From contig CAYUVK010000002.1 in the NCBI GenBank assembly GCA_964448105.1, forward strand, positions 1-64,000: 64,000 nucleotides of DNA. The letters run 5' to 3'. Positions within the stretch are counted from its first letter, which is position 1, and each line of letters starts with the position of its first letter. Of this stretch, positions 53,853 through 63,384 are shown piece after piece. Made by a program: the position numbers and the translations under genes. Under the pieces are notes generated by a model that did no database searches, was not told where the DNA came from, and worked only from the letters and a program-made list of their open reading frames with translations. Origin of the DNA: CAVQBP01 sp964448105. GTDB taxonomy: Bacteria; Bacteroidota; Ignavibacteria; Ignavibacteriales; Ignavibacteriaceae.

Positions 53853-54881
53853 ATGAGGATTTGTGTAATAATTGTAACTTACGATGATAGGTTTCATTTA
53901 TTAAGCCGTGTGATTCAATCTTTATTAGAACAAGATATAAATAAAATTGTCATAGTAGATAATAATTCAACTCAAAATAGTAAGAATAAACTAATACAAT
54001 TTCAAAAAGAATATGGGGAAAAAATCGATGTATTATTTTTATCTCAAAACCTCGGCTCTGCAGGTGGGAATTCAATCGGATTGAAAAAATTCTATTCTGA
54101 TTATAACTCTGAGTTTGTTTGGTTATTAGACGATGATAATTTACCTTATAAAGATGCATTAGATGTTCTGAAAAGTTTTTGGAAAGAATTAGATGATGAA
54201 AATAAGGAAAAAAGAGTTGCATTACTTTCCTTTAGAGAAAATAGAAAAATATATGAACAAGCTTTATCTACATCGAATCCTGATTTAGTCGTGGGTAGAA
54301 GAAACGGTTTCCTGGGTATTCATATTGGCTGGTTTTTCCAAAAGCTTTTTAACAAAAGTAATATTGATCCTGAAAGAAGAGAACTTTATAATTCTAAGAA
54401 TACAGGATTGGTTTCAGCTTCCTATTATGGCGGATTATTTTTTCATAAAAATCTCCTAGATTCTATAGGATTTCCTAAAGAAGAGTTCTTTGTATATTCT
54501 GATGATATAGAATTTTCATCAAGAATAACGAAATTAAAAGGGAAAATTTATTTAGTGTTGAAAAGCAGAATTATTGATATAGAAGGTTCATGGCAGAAAA
54601 GAGTATATAGGAAATCAATTTTAAATTTACCCCTAAAAAATACTAACAGTATTGATAGACTTATGTTATACTATACATATAGAAACAAAACTTATTTTGA
54701 AAAAAATAACTGGGCAGATAAAAGTTTTTTGTATTCTATTAACAAGATAATTTATTTATTCTTGCTTAGGCTCATATCCTTTATTTACCGGAGCTCATTC
54801 GATGTAAAAGTTATTAATTTGGCGATCAAAGATGGGTTAAGAGGTAACCTGGGGAAAAGAAAAGAAGATTTATTTAAATAA
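53853..54881 (+). CDS. Galactofuranosyltransferase-like GT2
   Basis: 342 residues. GT-A domain with RICVIIVTYDDRFHLLSRVI, DNNS, the loop LGSAGGNSIGLKKF and the DDD motif in FVWLLDDDNLPYKD. These features are shared with GlfT-type galactofuranosyltransferases and many rhamnosyltransferases. The C-terminal part has a hydrophobic helix (IIYLFLLRLISFIYRSS) and basic residues, suggesting membrane association. Follows the YfhO-like gene by 47 bases. Confidence 0.88.
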   Translation: MRICVIIVTYDDRFHLLSRVIQSLLEQDINKIVIVDNNSTQNSKNKLIQFQKEYGEKIDVLFLSQNLGSAGGNSIGLKKFYSDYNSEFVWLLDDDNLPYKDALDVLKSFWKELDDENKEKRVALLSFRENRKIYEQALSTSNPDLVVGRRNGFLGIHIGWFFQKLFNKSNIDPERRELYNSKNTGLVSASYYGGLFFHKNLLDSIGFPKEEFFVYSDDIEFSSRITKLKGKIYLVLKSRIIDIEGSWQKRVYRKSILNLPLKNTNSIDRLMLYYTYRNKTYFEKNNWADKSFLYSINKIIYLFLLRLISFIYRSSFDVKVINLAIKDGLRGNLGKRKEDLFK

Positions 54882-54904
54882 TTTTTGAGATATAGATTTA
54901 AGCT

Positions 54905-55606
54905 ATGAAGTTAAATAAGAAAAATATTGTCGAAAAGATATTTATTTTTATACGTCCACTGTGGATGTGGATAAGAAAAATAAGTCCCAAGGGGGCATAT
55001 ATTCAATTGGGTGAGTATAGAATAATTGATCCTCTATTACCTAAAATTGATAGGTTATTTATTCGAAGTCGAAATAAAATTGATAAGGAAGTTTATGAAT
55101 TAAATTCTATTTCAGCTATAAGGAAAAATGTTAAGATTGGAGATAAAGTTGTAATTGTAGGTGGTGGTCACGGAGTTACAGGAATAGTTGCTATGGAAAG
55201 TGGAGGAAAAGTAATTGTAATTGAAGCAAGCAAGGATCGTGTTAAAGAAATAAGAGAAACTTGGAAATATTATAAATTGGATGGAACAATAATTCATGGA
55301 TTTGTTGGTTCGCTTATTAGTGTATGGGGAAAACCAGAAGGAGCAAAGCAAATTGAAGAACTGCCTGAATGTGATGTCCTGGAATTAGATTGTGAAGGAG
55401 CGGAAAAAGAAATTTTATCAAATCTTGTTATAAAACCACGTGTAATTATAGTAGAATCACACGGGCATTTAGGCTCCCCATCAAAAAATGTTAAAAATCA
55501 GCTGCAAAGTTTGGGGTATTCCATAACAGACGAAATGAACGAAGATATAGCAAAGGATATTATTGTATTTGTTGGTAAAGAAACGAATTATAATGGAGCT
55601 TCGTGA
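54905..55606 (+). CDS. FkbM-like methyltransferase
   Basis: 233 residues. The S-adenosylmethionine-binding loop is VVIVGGGHGVTGIVAMESG, followed by VIVIEASKDR at the second strand and the acidic CDVLELDCEGAEKEIL motif characteristic of FkbM-type O-methyltransferases. The end carries VIIVESHGH, also typical. N-terminal region about 60 residues with aromatic/basic helices (RPLWMWIRKIS). It probably methylates a sugar of the polysaccharide. 244 bases without a gene follow it; they show no repeats or RNA I can recognise. Confidence 0.82.
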   Translation: MKLNKKNIVEKIFIFIRPLWMWIRKISPKGAYIQLGEYRIIDPLLPKIDRLFIRSRNKIDKEVYELNSISAIRKNVKIGDKVVIVGGGHGVTGIVAMESGGKVIVIEASKDRVKEIRETWKYYKLDGTIIHGFVGSLISVWGKPEGAKQIEELPECDVLELDCEGAEKEILSNLVIKPRVIIVESHGHLGSPSKNVKNQLQSLGYSITDEMNEDIAKDIIVFVGKETNYNGAS

Positions 55607-55850
55607 GACGGGGAGTACTTTGTCCTAAATAAATTTATTTTTTATTATTCTTTCAATATAAAGTCTAATATTAATGTTGGAGATAAATATTTAAATTACT
55701 TATTTAGTTTCTGCAATCTTAACTTATTTCTCTATTTTTAGAATTATAGATTTCATTTCGAGTAATTGTTCTTATTAACCTCGACTTTAAGAAAATTAAA
55801 ATAGAATGGTGCTTTAAAAATTATAAATTTAAAACTTTTTGATATGAAAT

Positions 55851-57404
55851 ATGGGAATTATTGCTAGAGAAAGTATAAAAAGTAGCTTTGCTTCCTATTT
55901 TGGTTTAATAGTAGGGATAATAAATGTAATATTTTTATCTACAAAATTTTTATCACCGGATCAACTAGGCTTAACGAAAGTACTTCAAGACAGCACACTT
56001 ATACTTGTATCTTTATCTCAATTTGGCTCTCCATATATAGTTATAAGGTTTTTCCCCAATTTTTATAACGAATCAACTCATCATAACGGCTTTCTCTTTT
56101 TAATGATTTCTTACAATATATTAAGTTTTGTCGTTTTTACAATTCTTTTTATTAGCTTACAGGGCTTTTATCTCGATTTTTATCTTAAAAATTCTCCTTT
56201 ATTAATTCAATACTTATGGTACATTATTCCATTTGTTTTTGGAACGACATTTATCAATTTATTTGAATCATATGTTTTAATCTATAATAAGATTTTTTTC
56301 CCCAATTTTATCAGAGAAGTTTTTTTAAGATTAAGTAATACAATTGCTATTATTTTTTATGCTACCAACGTAATTAACTTTACAAATTATGTTCAGATTT
56401 TAGTTGCTTCATACCTTATAGCTGTCTTAATAATGATAATTTACACTAAGAAAATTAATGCATTATTATTAAAACCAAGTTTATTCGCATTTAATTTTCG
56501 TCAATTAAAGCCTATAATAAGCTATGGAGCTTTTACTTTTGCCGGCGGTATAGGTTATCTTTTTGCAACTAGAATAGATACAGTTATGTTGCCTGCTTAC
56601 AAAGGATTAACACAGACAGCTATTTATTCAATTGCCGTACTTATAGCAACTGTTATGGAGATACCGAAGAGAAATATTGTAAGATCTGTTATTCCTTTTT
56701 TAACTTTTGCTATAAAAGAAAATGATTATAAAAAAATAGATGATCTTAATAAAAAGACTTCACTAAATTTATCAATCTTTGGATTATTATTATTGCTTCT
56801 TATTATAATAAATATGAACGATCTATTTAAAGTAATCCCTAACGGTAACATTTATTCAAAAGGTGAATCGGTATTGATACTATTTCTTCTTATAAAAATA
56901 TTAGATTTTATTTCCGGTGTCAGCAATGAAATTGTTCTTTATTCAAAGTATTATAATTATGCCTTTTACTTAATTATTATATTAGCTGTTTTAACTGTTG
57001 TAACAAATATGATTTTTATTCCTATCCTCGGCATACTAGGAGCTGCTATTGCTACGGGAATTTCTGTTTTAGTATATCTGGTAGTAAAAATGTTGATAGT
57101 TTGGAAAAAATTTGACTCACATCCTTTTAACCGGAACATGCTGAAAGCATTTATTTTATTTCTTATTGTCGGAGCTATATCATTTATTTTAGATTTTATT
57201 ATCCAAACATTTTCTCCATCTTCAATAAATCCTTTAAATATCAAAATAATTTCTGTCCTTCAGATTTTAATTAAATCTGCCATTATTACTGTGTTTTTTG
57301 TATTTATGTATATAAAATATAATGTTTCTCAAGAATTCAATGATTTAATGTCAAATATATATTTACGAATAAAAAAAATACTTTTTAATTTCTACAAAGG
57401 ATGA
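55851..57404 (+). CDS. Polysaccharide flippase (Wzx-like, MOP superfamily)
   Basis: 517 residues with about 14 predicted membrane helices (first SSFASYFGLIVGIINVIFLSTKF; last VLQILIKSAIITVFFVFMYI). FLSPDQLGLTKVL, GTFINLFESYVLIYNKIF and the ATRIDTVMLPAYKGL segment are typical of oligosaccharide flippases of the MOP exporter group. Moves the lipid-linked repeat unit across the inner membrane. No O-antigen polymerase (Wzy) is recognised in the window. No strong ribosome-binding site. The next gene starts 31 bases later. Confidence 0.9.
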   Translation: MGIIARESIKSSFASYFGLIVGIINVIFLSTKFLSPDQLGLTKVLQDSTLILVSLSQFGSPYIVIRFFPNFYNESTHHNGFLFLMISYNILSFVVFTILFISLQGFYLDFYLKNSPLLIQYLWYIIPFVFGTTFINLFESYVLIYNKIFFPNFIREVFLRLSNTIAIIFYATNVINFTNYVQILVASYLIAVLIMIIYTKKINALLLKPSLFAFNFRQLKPIISYGAFTFAGGIGYLFATRIDTVMLPAYKGLTQTAIYSIAVLIATVMEIPKRNIVRSVIPFLTFAIKENDYKKIDDLNKKTSLNLSIFGLLLLLLIIINMNDLFKVIPNGNIYSKGESVLILFLLIKILDFISGVSNEIVLYSKYYNYAFYLIIILAVLTVVTNMIFIPILGILGAAIATGISVLVYLVVKMLIVWKKFDSHPFNRNMLKAFILFLIVGAISFILDFIIQTFSPSSINPLNIKIISVLQILIKSAIITVFFVFMYIKYNVSQEFNDLMSNIYLRIKKILFNFYKG

Positions 57405-57435
57405 AGTAATTTTGCTATAATTTTATTTTGTAGTT

Positions 57436-58065
57436 ATGTACACAAAATTTAAAAAATTAATTTATAAATTGTTAATTCCAGGTATAAGAATTTGGAAGAA
57501 AATCCAATGGAGGTTCTATCTATGGAATAGCGAAAAAATAAAATTAATTGTAGGCGCAGGCGGGACAGAATATGAAGGCTGGTTTGCAACAGATATATAC
57601 ACTTTAGATATAACAAATGAAAAACATTTTAAAAAATATTTTAAGAAAAAAAAGATTGATAAAATATTAGCGGAACATGTGCTGGAACATTTAACAGATG
57701 AACAATTAAAACGAACATGTAGAAATTTTTATAAATACTCATCTCCTGCTGTTAATATTAGAATTGCTGTCCCTGATGGGTTTCATACTAATCCCGAGTA
57801 TATAAATAAAGTTAAACCCGGGGGAACAGGTGAAGGAGCAATGGATCATAAAAATTTATTTAACTACCAAACTTTATCAAAACTCTTCGAAGATTTTAAA
57901 TTTTCTGCGAAACCCGTAGAATTTTGGGATGAAAATGGAAATTTGCATGATAATTTTTCTAATGATGAAAATGGTTATATAAAAAGATCATTAATTAATG
58001 ATGAAAGGAATATTAATGGGATTCCGAATTACACATCATTAATAATAGATTTTGTGAAAGAATAA
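57436..58065 (+). CDS. SAM-dependent methyltransferase, class I, short
   Basis: 209 residues. The cofactor loop is IVGAGGTEYEGWFATDI with DITNEKHF, then the family motif KIDKILAEHVLEHLT, characteristic of small class I methyltransferases in sugar clusters. VNIRIAVPDGFHTNPEYI and GAMDHKNLFNYQTLSKLFED follow. The family is commonly annotated 'predicted SAM-dependent methyltransferase'. The N-terminal 30 residues are basic (KFKKLIYKLLIPGIRIWKK) and may help with membrane contact. Confidence 0.85.
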   Translation: MYTKFKKLIYKLLIPGIRIWKKIQWRFYLWNSEKIKLIVGAGGTEYEGWFATDIYTLDITNEKHFKKYFKKKKIDKILAEHVLEHLTDEQLKRTCRNFYKYSSPAVNIRIAVPDGFHTNPEYINKVKPGGTGEGAMDHKNLFNYQTLSKLFEDFKFSAKPVEFWDENGNLHDNFSNDENGYIKRSLINDERNINGIPNYTSLIIDFVKE

Positions 58066-58127
58066 ATTTTATATAGAGAGCAAAGAGATGTCAATTGAAT
58101 TTTAAACTTTATTAATAAGAAATTTAT

Positions 58128-59018
58128 ATGAATTTTGCACCAGTACTATTATTTGTCTATAATAGACCATATCATACAAGAAGAACAATTGAAGCTTTGC
58201 AGAAAAATAATCTGGCAAAAGATACCGAGCTTTATATTTATTCTGATGGACCGAAAACTGAGAGTGATGTACATATCGTTAATCAAATAAGAGCTTACCT
58301 GAAAACAGTAGAAGGATTTAAAGATATCAATTGTATTGAAAGAGAAAAGAACTTGGGTTTGGCTAATTCAATAATTTCTGGGGTTAATGAAATTATTAAT
58401 ATTCATAAAAAAGTTATTGTTGTGGAGGACGATTTAGTAAGTTCGGTAAATTTTATAAAGTTTATGAATGGGGCTTTAGATTTTTATGAGGATAACAAAA
58501 AAATATTTTCTTTATCCGGGTATAGTTTCCCTATTAAAATTCCTAATGATTATACTAAAGATGTATATATATTACCGCGTGTTTCAACATGGGGATGGGG
58601 AACCTGGAAAAACAGATGGGAAAAAACTGACTGGGATGTTTCTGATTTTAATGAATTTAAAGATAATAAGCTTTCTCAAAGATTATTCAATCGGGGTGGA
58701 AATGATTTAACTCCGATGCTGAAAGCTCAAATGAATGGGGACATAGATTCCTGGGGAATAAGATGGTCTTATTTTCTTTTTAAAAACGATGGATACTGTC
58801 TTTATCCTGTAAAATCAAAAATTATGAATATCGGAACTGATAAATCCGGGACTCACATAAAAAAAACCAATAGGTTTAATATCACGTTAGATGATGGTAA
58901 ATATACCACAAAATTCGTACAGGATTTAGAATTAAACTCTGAAATTCTGAAAGAATTCCAAACATTAATAAACATAAGTTTATTTAGGAAAATGATCAAT
59001 TTTTTAAAGTATAATTAA
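58128..59018 (+). CDS. GNT-I-like glycosyltransferase (GT2 fold)
   Basis: 296 residues. The front APVLLFVYNRPYHTRRTIEAL and YIYSDGPK are those of GT-A transferases often matched to the beta-1,2-N-acetylglucosaminyltransferase I family (GT13-like); NLGLANSIISGV and the metal-binding VVEDDLVSS (EDD) follow. The middle segment, RVSTWGWGTWKNRWEKTDWD, is aromatic-rich and conserved in this bacterial group. Sugar not predicted. It follows the short methyltransferase by 62 bases and precedes a FkbM gene. Confidence 0.85.
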   Translation: MNFAPVLLFVYNRPYHTRRTIEALQKNNLAKDTELYIYSDGPKTESDVHIVNQIRAYLKTVEGFKDINCIEREKNLGLANSIISGVNEIINIHKKVIVVEDDLVSSVNFIKFMNGALDFYEDNKKIFSLSGYSFPIKIPNDYTKDVYILPRVSTWGWGTWKNRWEKTDWDVSDFNEFKDNKLSQRLFNRGGNDLTPMLKAQMNGDIDSWGIRWSYFLFKNDGYCLYPVKSKIMNIGTDKSGTHIKKTNRFNITLDDGKYTTKFVQDLELNSEILKEFQTLINISLFRKMINFLKYN

Positions 59019-59044
59019 AAATGATTAAATAAAAAATTCGCCGG

Positions 59045-59854
59045 ATGAAACTATTCTTTCAAATACTATTTAAGGGGATCTATAGTTTTTTAACAAATTC
59101 AAAACATCGTACATTTATGCGGTTGGTACTTATTTACGGCAATAAAAAACGTTATGAACACACATCCGTTAAATTCTTAAATTATAAAATTAATCTAGTT
59201 GATTGTCTTTCGTTTATCTGGCAGTTTAAAGAAATATTTGTTGATGAGATTTATAAATTTAAAAGCGAAACAGATTCACCTTTAATTTTTGATTGCGGTG
59301 CTAATGTTGGAACTAGCTGTCTTTTTTTAAAAAAAATTTTTCCGAATGCCAAAATAAAAGCTTTTGAAGCAGACCCGGAAATTGCAAAAATTCTTTCATC
59401 AAATGTAAAAAATGAAAAAGATGTGCAGGTTATCAATAAAGCTGTCTGGATAAACAATAATGGAATTGAAATTTCATTGGAAGGTGCAGATGCTGCATCC
59501 ATTTATGGTAATAAAAATAAAGTTAAAGTTGATTCCGTAAGACTCAGAGATTTAATAGATAATGAAGAAAAAATTGATATGCTAAAAATTGATATTGAAG
59601 GAGCTGAAATTGATATTATTAAAGATTGTAAAGAAAGCTTGAACAAAGTAGAAAATATTTTCATTGAGTTTCATTCTTTTTTAAATCAAACACAAAAACT
59701 TGATGTAATTTTGAAAATTCTAACAGAAAACGATTTTAGATATTTTATAAAGCAGCCTGTTGATAGAAATATTCCCTTTATAAATAAAGACAACAAAAAC
59801 TATCCCGAAATGGATTTACAACTAAATATTTTTGCATATAAATTTGATAAATAA
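59045..59854 (+). CDS. FkbM-family methyltransferase
   Basis: 269 residues. The FkbM motif set is complete: PLIFDCGANVGTSCLFLKKI (cofactor loop), AFEADPEI, and DMLKIDIEGAEIDIIKD. O-methylation of glycan residues is the usual role in polysaccharide clusters. It overlaps the following methyltransferase frame by about 23 bases if that gene starts at TTG 59832, or by 11 if it starts at TTG 59844. Confidence 0.92.
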   Translation: MKLFFQILFKGIYSFLTNSKHRTFMRLVLIYGNKKRYEHTSVKFLNYKINLVDCLSFIWQFKEIFVDEIYKFKSETDSPLIFDCGANVGTSCLFLKKIFPNAKIKAFEADPEIAKILSSNVKNEKDVQVINKAVWINNNGIEISLEGADAASIYGNKNKVKVDSVRLRDLIDNEEKIDMLKIDIEGAEIDIIKDCKESLNKVENIFIEFHSFLNQTQKLDVILKILTENDFRYFIKQPVDRNIPFINKDNKNYPEMDLQLNIFAYKFDK

Positions 59855-60572
59855 ATTACTTAAAATATATAAAAATCAAACTTTCAATCCTGGATTTATC
59901 GGGATATTTATTAATCCTTTCTTTTTTATAAGAAGAGGCTTATTGAATGGAATTAAGAAATATGCGAATCAATTAAGCGGCAACTTACTTGATTTTGGAT
60001 GCGGTTCAAAACCATATATAAAATTTTTTAATGTTGAAAAATATTTTGGTGTCGATATAATCAACAGGGGACATCCGCATGAAAACGAGTTAGAAGCAAT
60101 AGATGTATATTATGATGGAAATAAACTTCCATTTAAAGATGAAATCTTTGATTCAATTTTTAGCAGCGAAGTTTTTGAACATGTATTTAATTTGGATAAT
60201 ATTCTGAATGAATTAAGAAGAGTATTAAGAAAAGAAGGAACTGCTTTGTTTACAGTACCATTCGTTTGGGACGAACATGAAATCCCGTTTGATTTTGGCA
60301 GGTATTCAAGTTTTGGAATTAAATATTTACTGGAAAAACATGGTTTTAAAGTGATTGCTTTGGAGAAAAGTACCAAGTACCTTGAAACTGTTTTTCAATT
60401 CTGGAATTTATATCTTTATTATAAGTTGTATACTAAAAACAAATATTTAAATATTTTTATCAATGTTTTATTTATTTCGCCTTTTACACTTGTCGGAATA
60501 TTAATTTCGGGTATTTTACCAAACAATAAAAATCTATATAATAATAATATAATACTGGCTAAAAAAGTTTAG
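59832..60572 (+). CDS. Class I SAM-dependent methyltransferase (Methyltransf_11)
   Basis: 246 residues from the longest frame. The cofactor loop is GNLLDFGCGSKPYIKFF, the second-strand Asp in FGVDIINRGHPHENE, and the family motif DSIFSSEVFEHVFNLDNIL with LRRVLRKEGTALFTVPFVWDEHE downstream. A hydrophobic C terminus (IFINVLFISPFTLVGILISGIL) suggests membrane attachment. No ATG is available near the front; TTG 59844 is as likely as TTG 59832. The stop (TAG) shares one base with the GTG of the next gene, indicating coupling. Confidence 0.87.
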   Translation: MHINLINKLLKIYKNQTFNPGFIGIFINPFFFIRRGLLNGIKKYANQLSGNLLDFGCGSKPYIKFFNVEKYFGVDIINRGHPHENELEAIDVYYDGNKLPFKDEIFDSIFSSEVFEHVFNLDNILNELRRVLRKEGTALFTVPFVWDEHEIPFDFGRYSSFGIKYLLEKHGFKVIALEKSTKYLETVFQFWNLYLYYKLYTKNKYLNIFINVLFISPFTLVGILISGILPNNKNLYNNNIILAKKV

Positions 60573-61837
60573 TGAAAGTTATTCACATATGTGTTTCGGA
60601 TATATTAGGGGGAGCAGCAAGAGCGGCTTATTCTTTAAATAAAGCCTTGAATAATTCGGGAGTAAGCTCATCAATGCTTGTTCAAAAAAAGTACAGTAAT
60701 GATAATACTGTTTTTCCTTTTGTTGATTCACCTATAAAAGAATTTCAATATACCCAACGATTTCTGTTAGACTATCTTTTTATTAAATATTTAACTTTAA
60801 AAGAAAGAGGCAGATTTTCCTTTCCATATTGGGGAGCAAATGTTACCAAACATCATCTGATTAAAGAAGCGGATATCATTCATTTGCACTGGATAAATCA
60901 AGGATTTTTTTCTTTTAAAACTTTCCAATCACTTGTTAAATTAAATAAACCAATTGTTTGGACATTTCACGATATGTGGGCTTTTACCGGGGGATGTCAT
61001 TATAGTTTAGGCTGTGAAAAATTTAAGACAAATTGTCTTGAATGTCCTTCTTTAAAATTCAAGGGAAAGAATGATTGTTCCCACAAAATATTTTCAAAAA
61101 AAACATCTTTATTTAACAATTTAAACTTCAGCATAGTTACTTGCAGTAATTGGCTTGCCGAAGAAGTTAGAAAAAGTTTTTTACTAAAAAATTATTTCGT
61201 TACAGCAATTCCCAATACATTAAATATTGACATATTTAAACCTGTAGAAAAAAATAAAGCTCTTTCTTTTTTTAATTTACCGAAAGATAAATATTTTATT
61301 CTTTTTGGAACAATGACCGTAAAAGATAAGAGGAAAGGATTTGATTTATTAAAATCGAGTTTAATAAAATTGTACAATGAAAATGTATCATTAAGAAACA
61401 AAATTGAAATTATTGTGTTCGGCTCTGTTAATCAGGAACTATTGGCAGACATTCCATTCAAGACCAATTTATTAGGGAGAATTAAAACCAATGAAAATAT
61501 TGCATTAAGCTACAATTGCGCGGATGTTTTTGTTGCACCATCTATTGAAGATAATTTACCAAATACGGTAATAGAATCATTAGCATGTGGCACGCCGGTT
61601 GCGGCTTTTAATATCGGTGGAATGCCGGATATGATTGAACATAAAAAAAATGGCTATTTGGCCGAACCTCATTCTATTGATGATTTATCAAACGGTATTG
61701 ATTGGATTTTAAAGGAAAAATCGGGAGGAAAAAATTTCCAACTGGCTGCGAGGGATAAAGTATTAAATAGTTTTTCACCTGAAATTGTTTCAAAAAAATA
61801 CATACAAATATATAATTCATTTTCAAATATTATTTAG
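60572..61837 (+). CDS. Glycosyltransferase family 4, WcaC-like
   Basis: 421 residues. VIHICVSDILGGAARAAYSLNKAL at the front is typical of colanic-acid-type GT4 enzymes (WcaC-like). HLHWINQGFFSF and TFHDMWAFTGGCHYS follow, then a small cysteine cluster (GCEKFKTNCLECPSLKF) frequent in this subfamily. The nucleotide-sugar site is APSIEDNLPNTVIESLACGTPVAAFNIGGMPDMI. It starts at GTG overlapping the upstream stop. It is the last glycosyltransferase of the cluster. Confidence 0.93.
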   Translation: MKVIHICVSDILGGAARAAYSLNKALNNSGVSSSMLVQKKYSNDNTVFPFVDSPIKEFQYTQRFLLDYLFIKYLTLKERGRFSFPYWGANVTKHHLIKEADIIHLHWINQGFFSFKTFQSLVKLNKPIVWTFHDMWAFTGGCHYSLGCEKFKTNCLECPSLKFKGKNDCSHKIFSKKTSLFNNLNFSIVTCSNWLAEEVRKSFLLKNYFVTAIPNTLNIDIFKPVEKNKALSFFNLPKDKYFILFGTMTVKDKRKGFDLLKSSLIKLYNENVSLRNKIEIIVFGSVNQELLADIPFKTNLLGRIKTNENIALSYNCADVFVAPSIEDNLPNTVIESLACGTPVAAFNIGGMPDMIEHKKNGYLAEPHSIDDLSNGIDWILKEKSGGKNFQLAARDKVLNSFSPEIVSKKYIQIYNSFSNII

Positions 61838-61898
61838 AAACGATTGCTTGTTAAATAATAATTGAATAGTTTTATTTTAATCCAAATCGGGGAGTGGA

Positions 61899-63188
61899 AT
61901 GAAAACCTCAATATTATTAAAAACTTTTCTTATCTTTTTTTTAATACTTAATGGTTGTTCAAAAGAAAGCTTGGTGGGTGTTAAGAAAGATGATACCTCA
62001 AAAGGCTCAATTGAATTAAAGATTAATAAAAATGCTGCACCTCCTGAAGTTCAGCAAATAACTGCTCTTTTAACCCGTCAGGATTATGATACATTAAGAA
62101 CCAGTATAGATGTAAATAATGATTCTTTAAATATAATTTCATTTCAAAATATTCTTATAGGTGGCTGGCATTTAACAGTTGAAGCAGAAAATTCCGAAGG
62201 AAAAATTATATATAGAGGGGTAAAAGATATTACAATATTAGAAGATGAAACGATTGATGTTTATATAACATTAACGCCAACAGGAAACGGTAAAGGAAAT
62301 ATTAATATATATGTTAACTGGGGAAAAAATTCATGGGTCGACTATTATAGTAATCCAATTTTCGATAATCCGTCTATACCATATGGAGTAGCTCAATGCA
62401 AGATTATTTTTGACGATAACAAATATAAAATGTGGTATACTGGTCTCTATAATTCAGGTCAGGCCGAAATATGGTATGTTGAATCTTCTGACGGAATTAA
62501 CTGGAATGAAAGCACTAGTTATTCTGTATTACAAAAGGGGGAACTGGGAACCTGGGATGATTATCGAGTTGGAGTTGGTGCAGTATTAAAGGATAGCAAT
62601 AATTATAAAATGTATTATTATGGTTGGCAGGATCAATATTCTATTTGGCAAATCGGACTAGCTGTATCTAATGATGGAATTAATTGGGAAAAGTATCCCG
62701 AACCGGTTTTACCGGCAAATGAAATAGAGTTTCAAGTAGGTGTTTCCGATGTCGTCAAGAAAGATAATACTTATTATATTTTTTATAGCTATAGATCTGA
62801 TGCTTATACGGATAATTACAAAATAAGCTTAGCCACTTCAGCCGACGGGATTACCTGGAATCGATGTAACCAAAATCCAATTATTTCTGCTACTGTGCAG
62901 TGGGAAGGAAATAGCATTTCATATCCGACTGTTATATTTGATAATAATAAATTTCTTATGATGTATCAGAGTGAAGATAGAACGGCATTCGGATTAGCAA
63001 CATCCGAAGATGGTATTAATTGGATAAAAAATGAGTCGAACCCGATTTTTAACTTAAGCAGTGTTGTTAATCATTGGACTTCTTTCATTTATTATCCTTT
63101 CTTAAGAAAATTTAACAATGAATATAGAGTATATTATACGGGAAGGGACAATAATAATATACTTCAATTAGGAGTTGCGAGAAAATAA
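61899..63188 (+). CDS. Lipoprotein with five-bladed glycosidase-type propeller
   Basis: 429 residues. Lipoprotein signal with Cys20 (FLILNGCSKES), then a small beta domain (about 40-130, EVQQITALLTRQDYDT ... GGWHLTVEAENSEGK ... DVYITLTP). A propeller (about 145-429) of repeats around KMWYTGLYNSGQAEIWYVESSDGINWNES follows, the signature of the GH43/GH32/GH130-like five-bladed fold. It may hydrolyse or bind a sugar; the catalytic acidic triad cannot be placed with confidence. GGGGAGTGGA precedes the ATG. A paralogue follows in tandem. Confidence 0.8.
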   Translation: MKTSILLKTFLIFFLILNGCSKESLVGVKKDDTSKGSIELKINKNAAPPEVQQITALLTRQDYDTLRTSIDVNNDSLNIISFQNILIGGWHLTVEAENSEGKIIYRGVKDITILEDETIDVYITLTPTGNGKGNINIYVNWGKNSWVDYYSNPIFDNPSIPYGVAQCKIIFDDNKYKMWYTGLYNSGQAEIWYVESSDGINWNESTSYSVLQKGELGTWDDYRVGVGAVLKDSNNYKMYYYGWQDQYSIWQIGLAVSNDGINWEKYPEPVLPANEIEFQVGVSDVVKKDNTYYIFYSYRSDAYTDNYKISLATSADGITWNRCNQNPIISATVQWEGNSISYPTVIFDNNKFLMMYQSEDRTAFGLATSEDGINWIKNESNPIFNLSSVVNHWTSFIYYPFLRKFNNEYRVYYTGRDNNNILQLGVARK

Positions 63189-63282
63189 AAATAAATCGGA
63201 TCTATTAAAGCTATGTTTTGATTCTAACTTTTTAATTGGATATGCATGAAAACCTGTTATAAAGTTAGGGGAGAGTTTGTAA

Positions 63283-63315
63283 ATGAAAAAAATACTATGG
63301 TTAATTTTATCATAA
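63283..63315 (+). pseudogene. Minimal orphan signal-peptide start between the tandem lipoproteins
   Basis: GGGGAGAGTTTGTAA leads into an ATG opening MKKILWLILS and a stop. Like 9247-9324 it is a ribosome-binding site with the beginning of an export signal and no protein behind it. It may be a trace of an earlier tandem unit; the frame is too short to be certain. Confidence 0.3.
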
Positions 63316-63384
63316 AAGATATAAATAATCAAAAAAAATTCTGAAAGGTTCTTTATTTTTTTATAAAAGTTTAAAAGGAGAAAA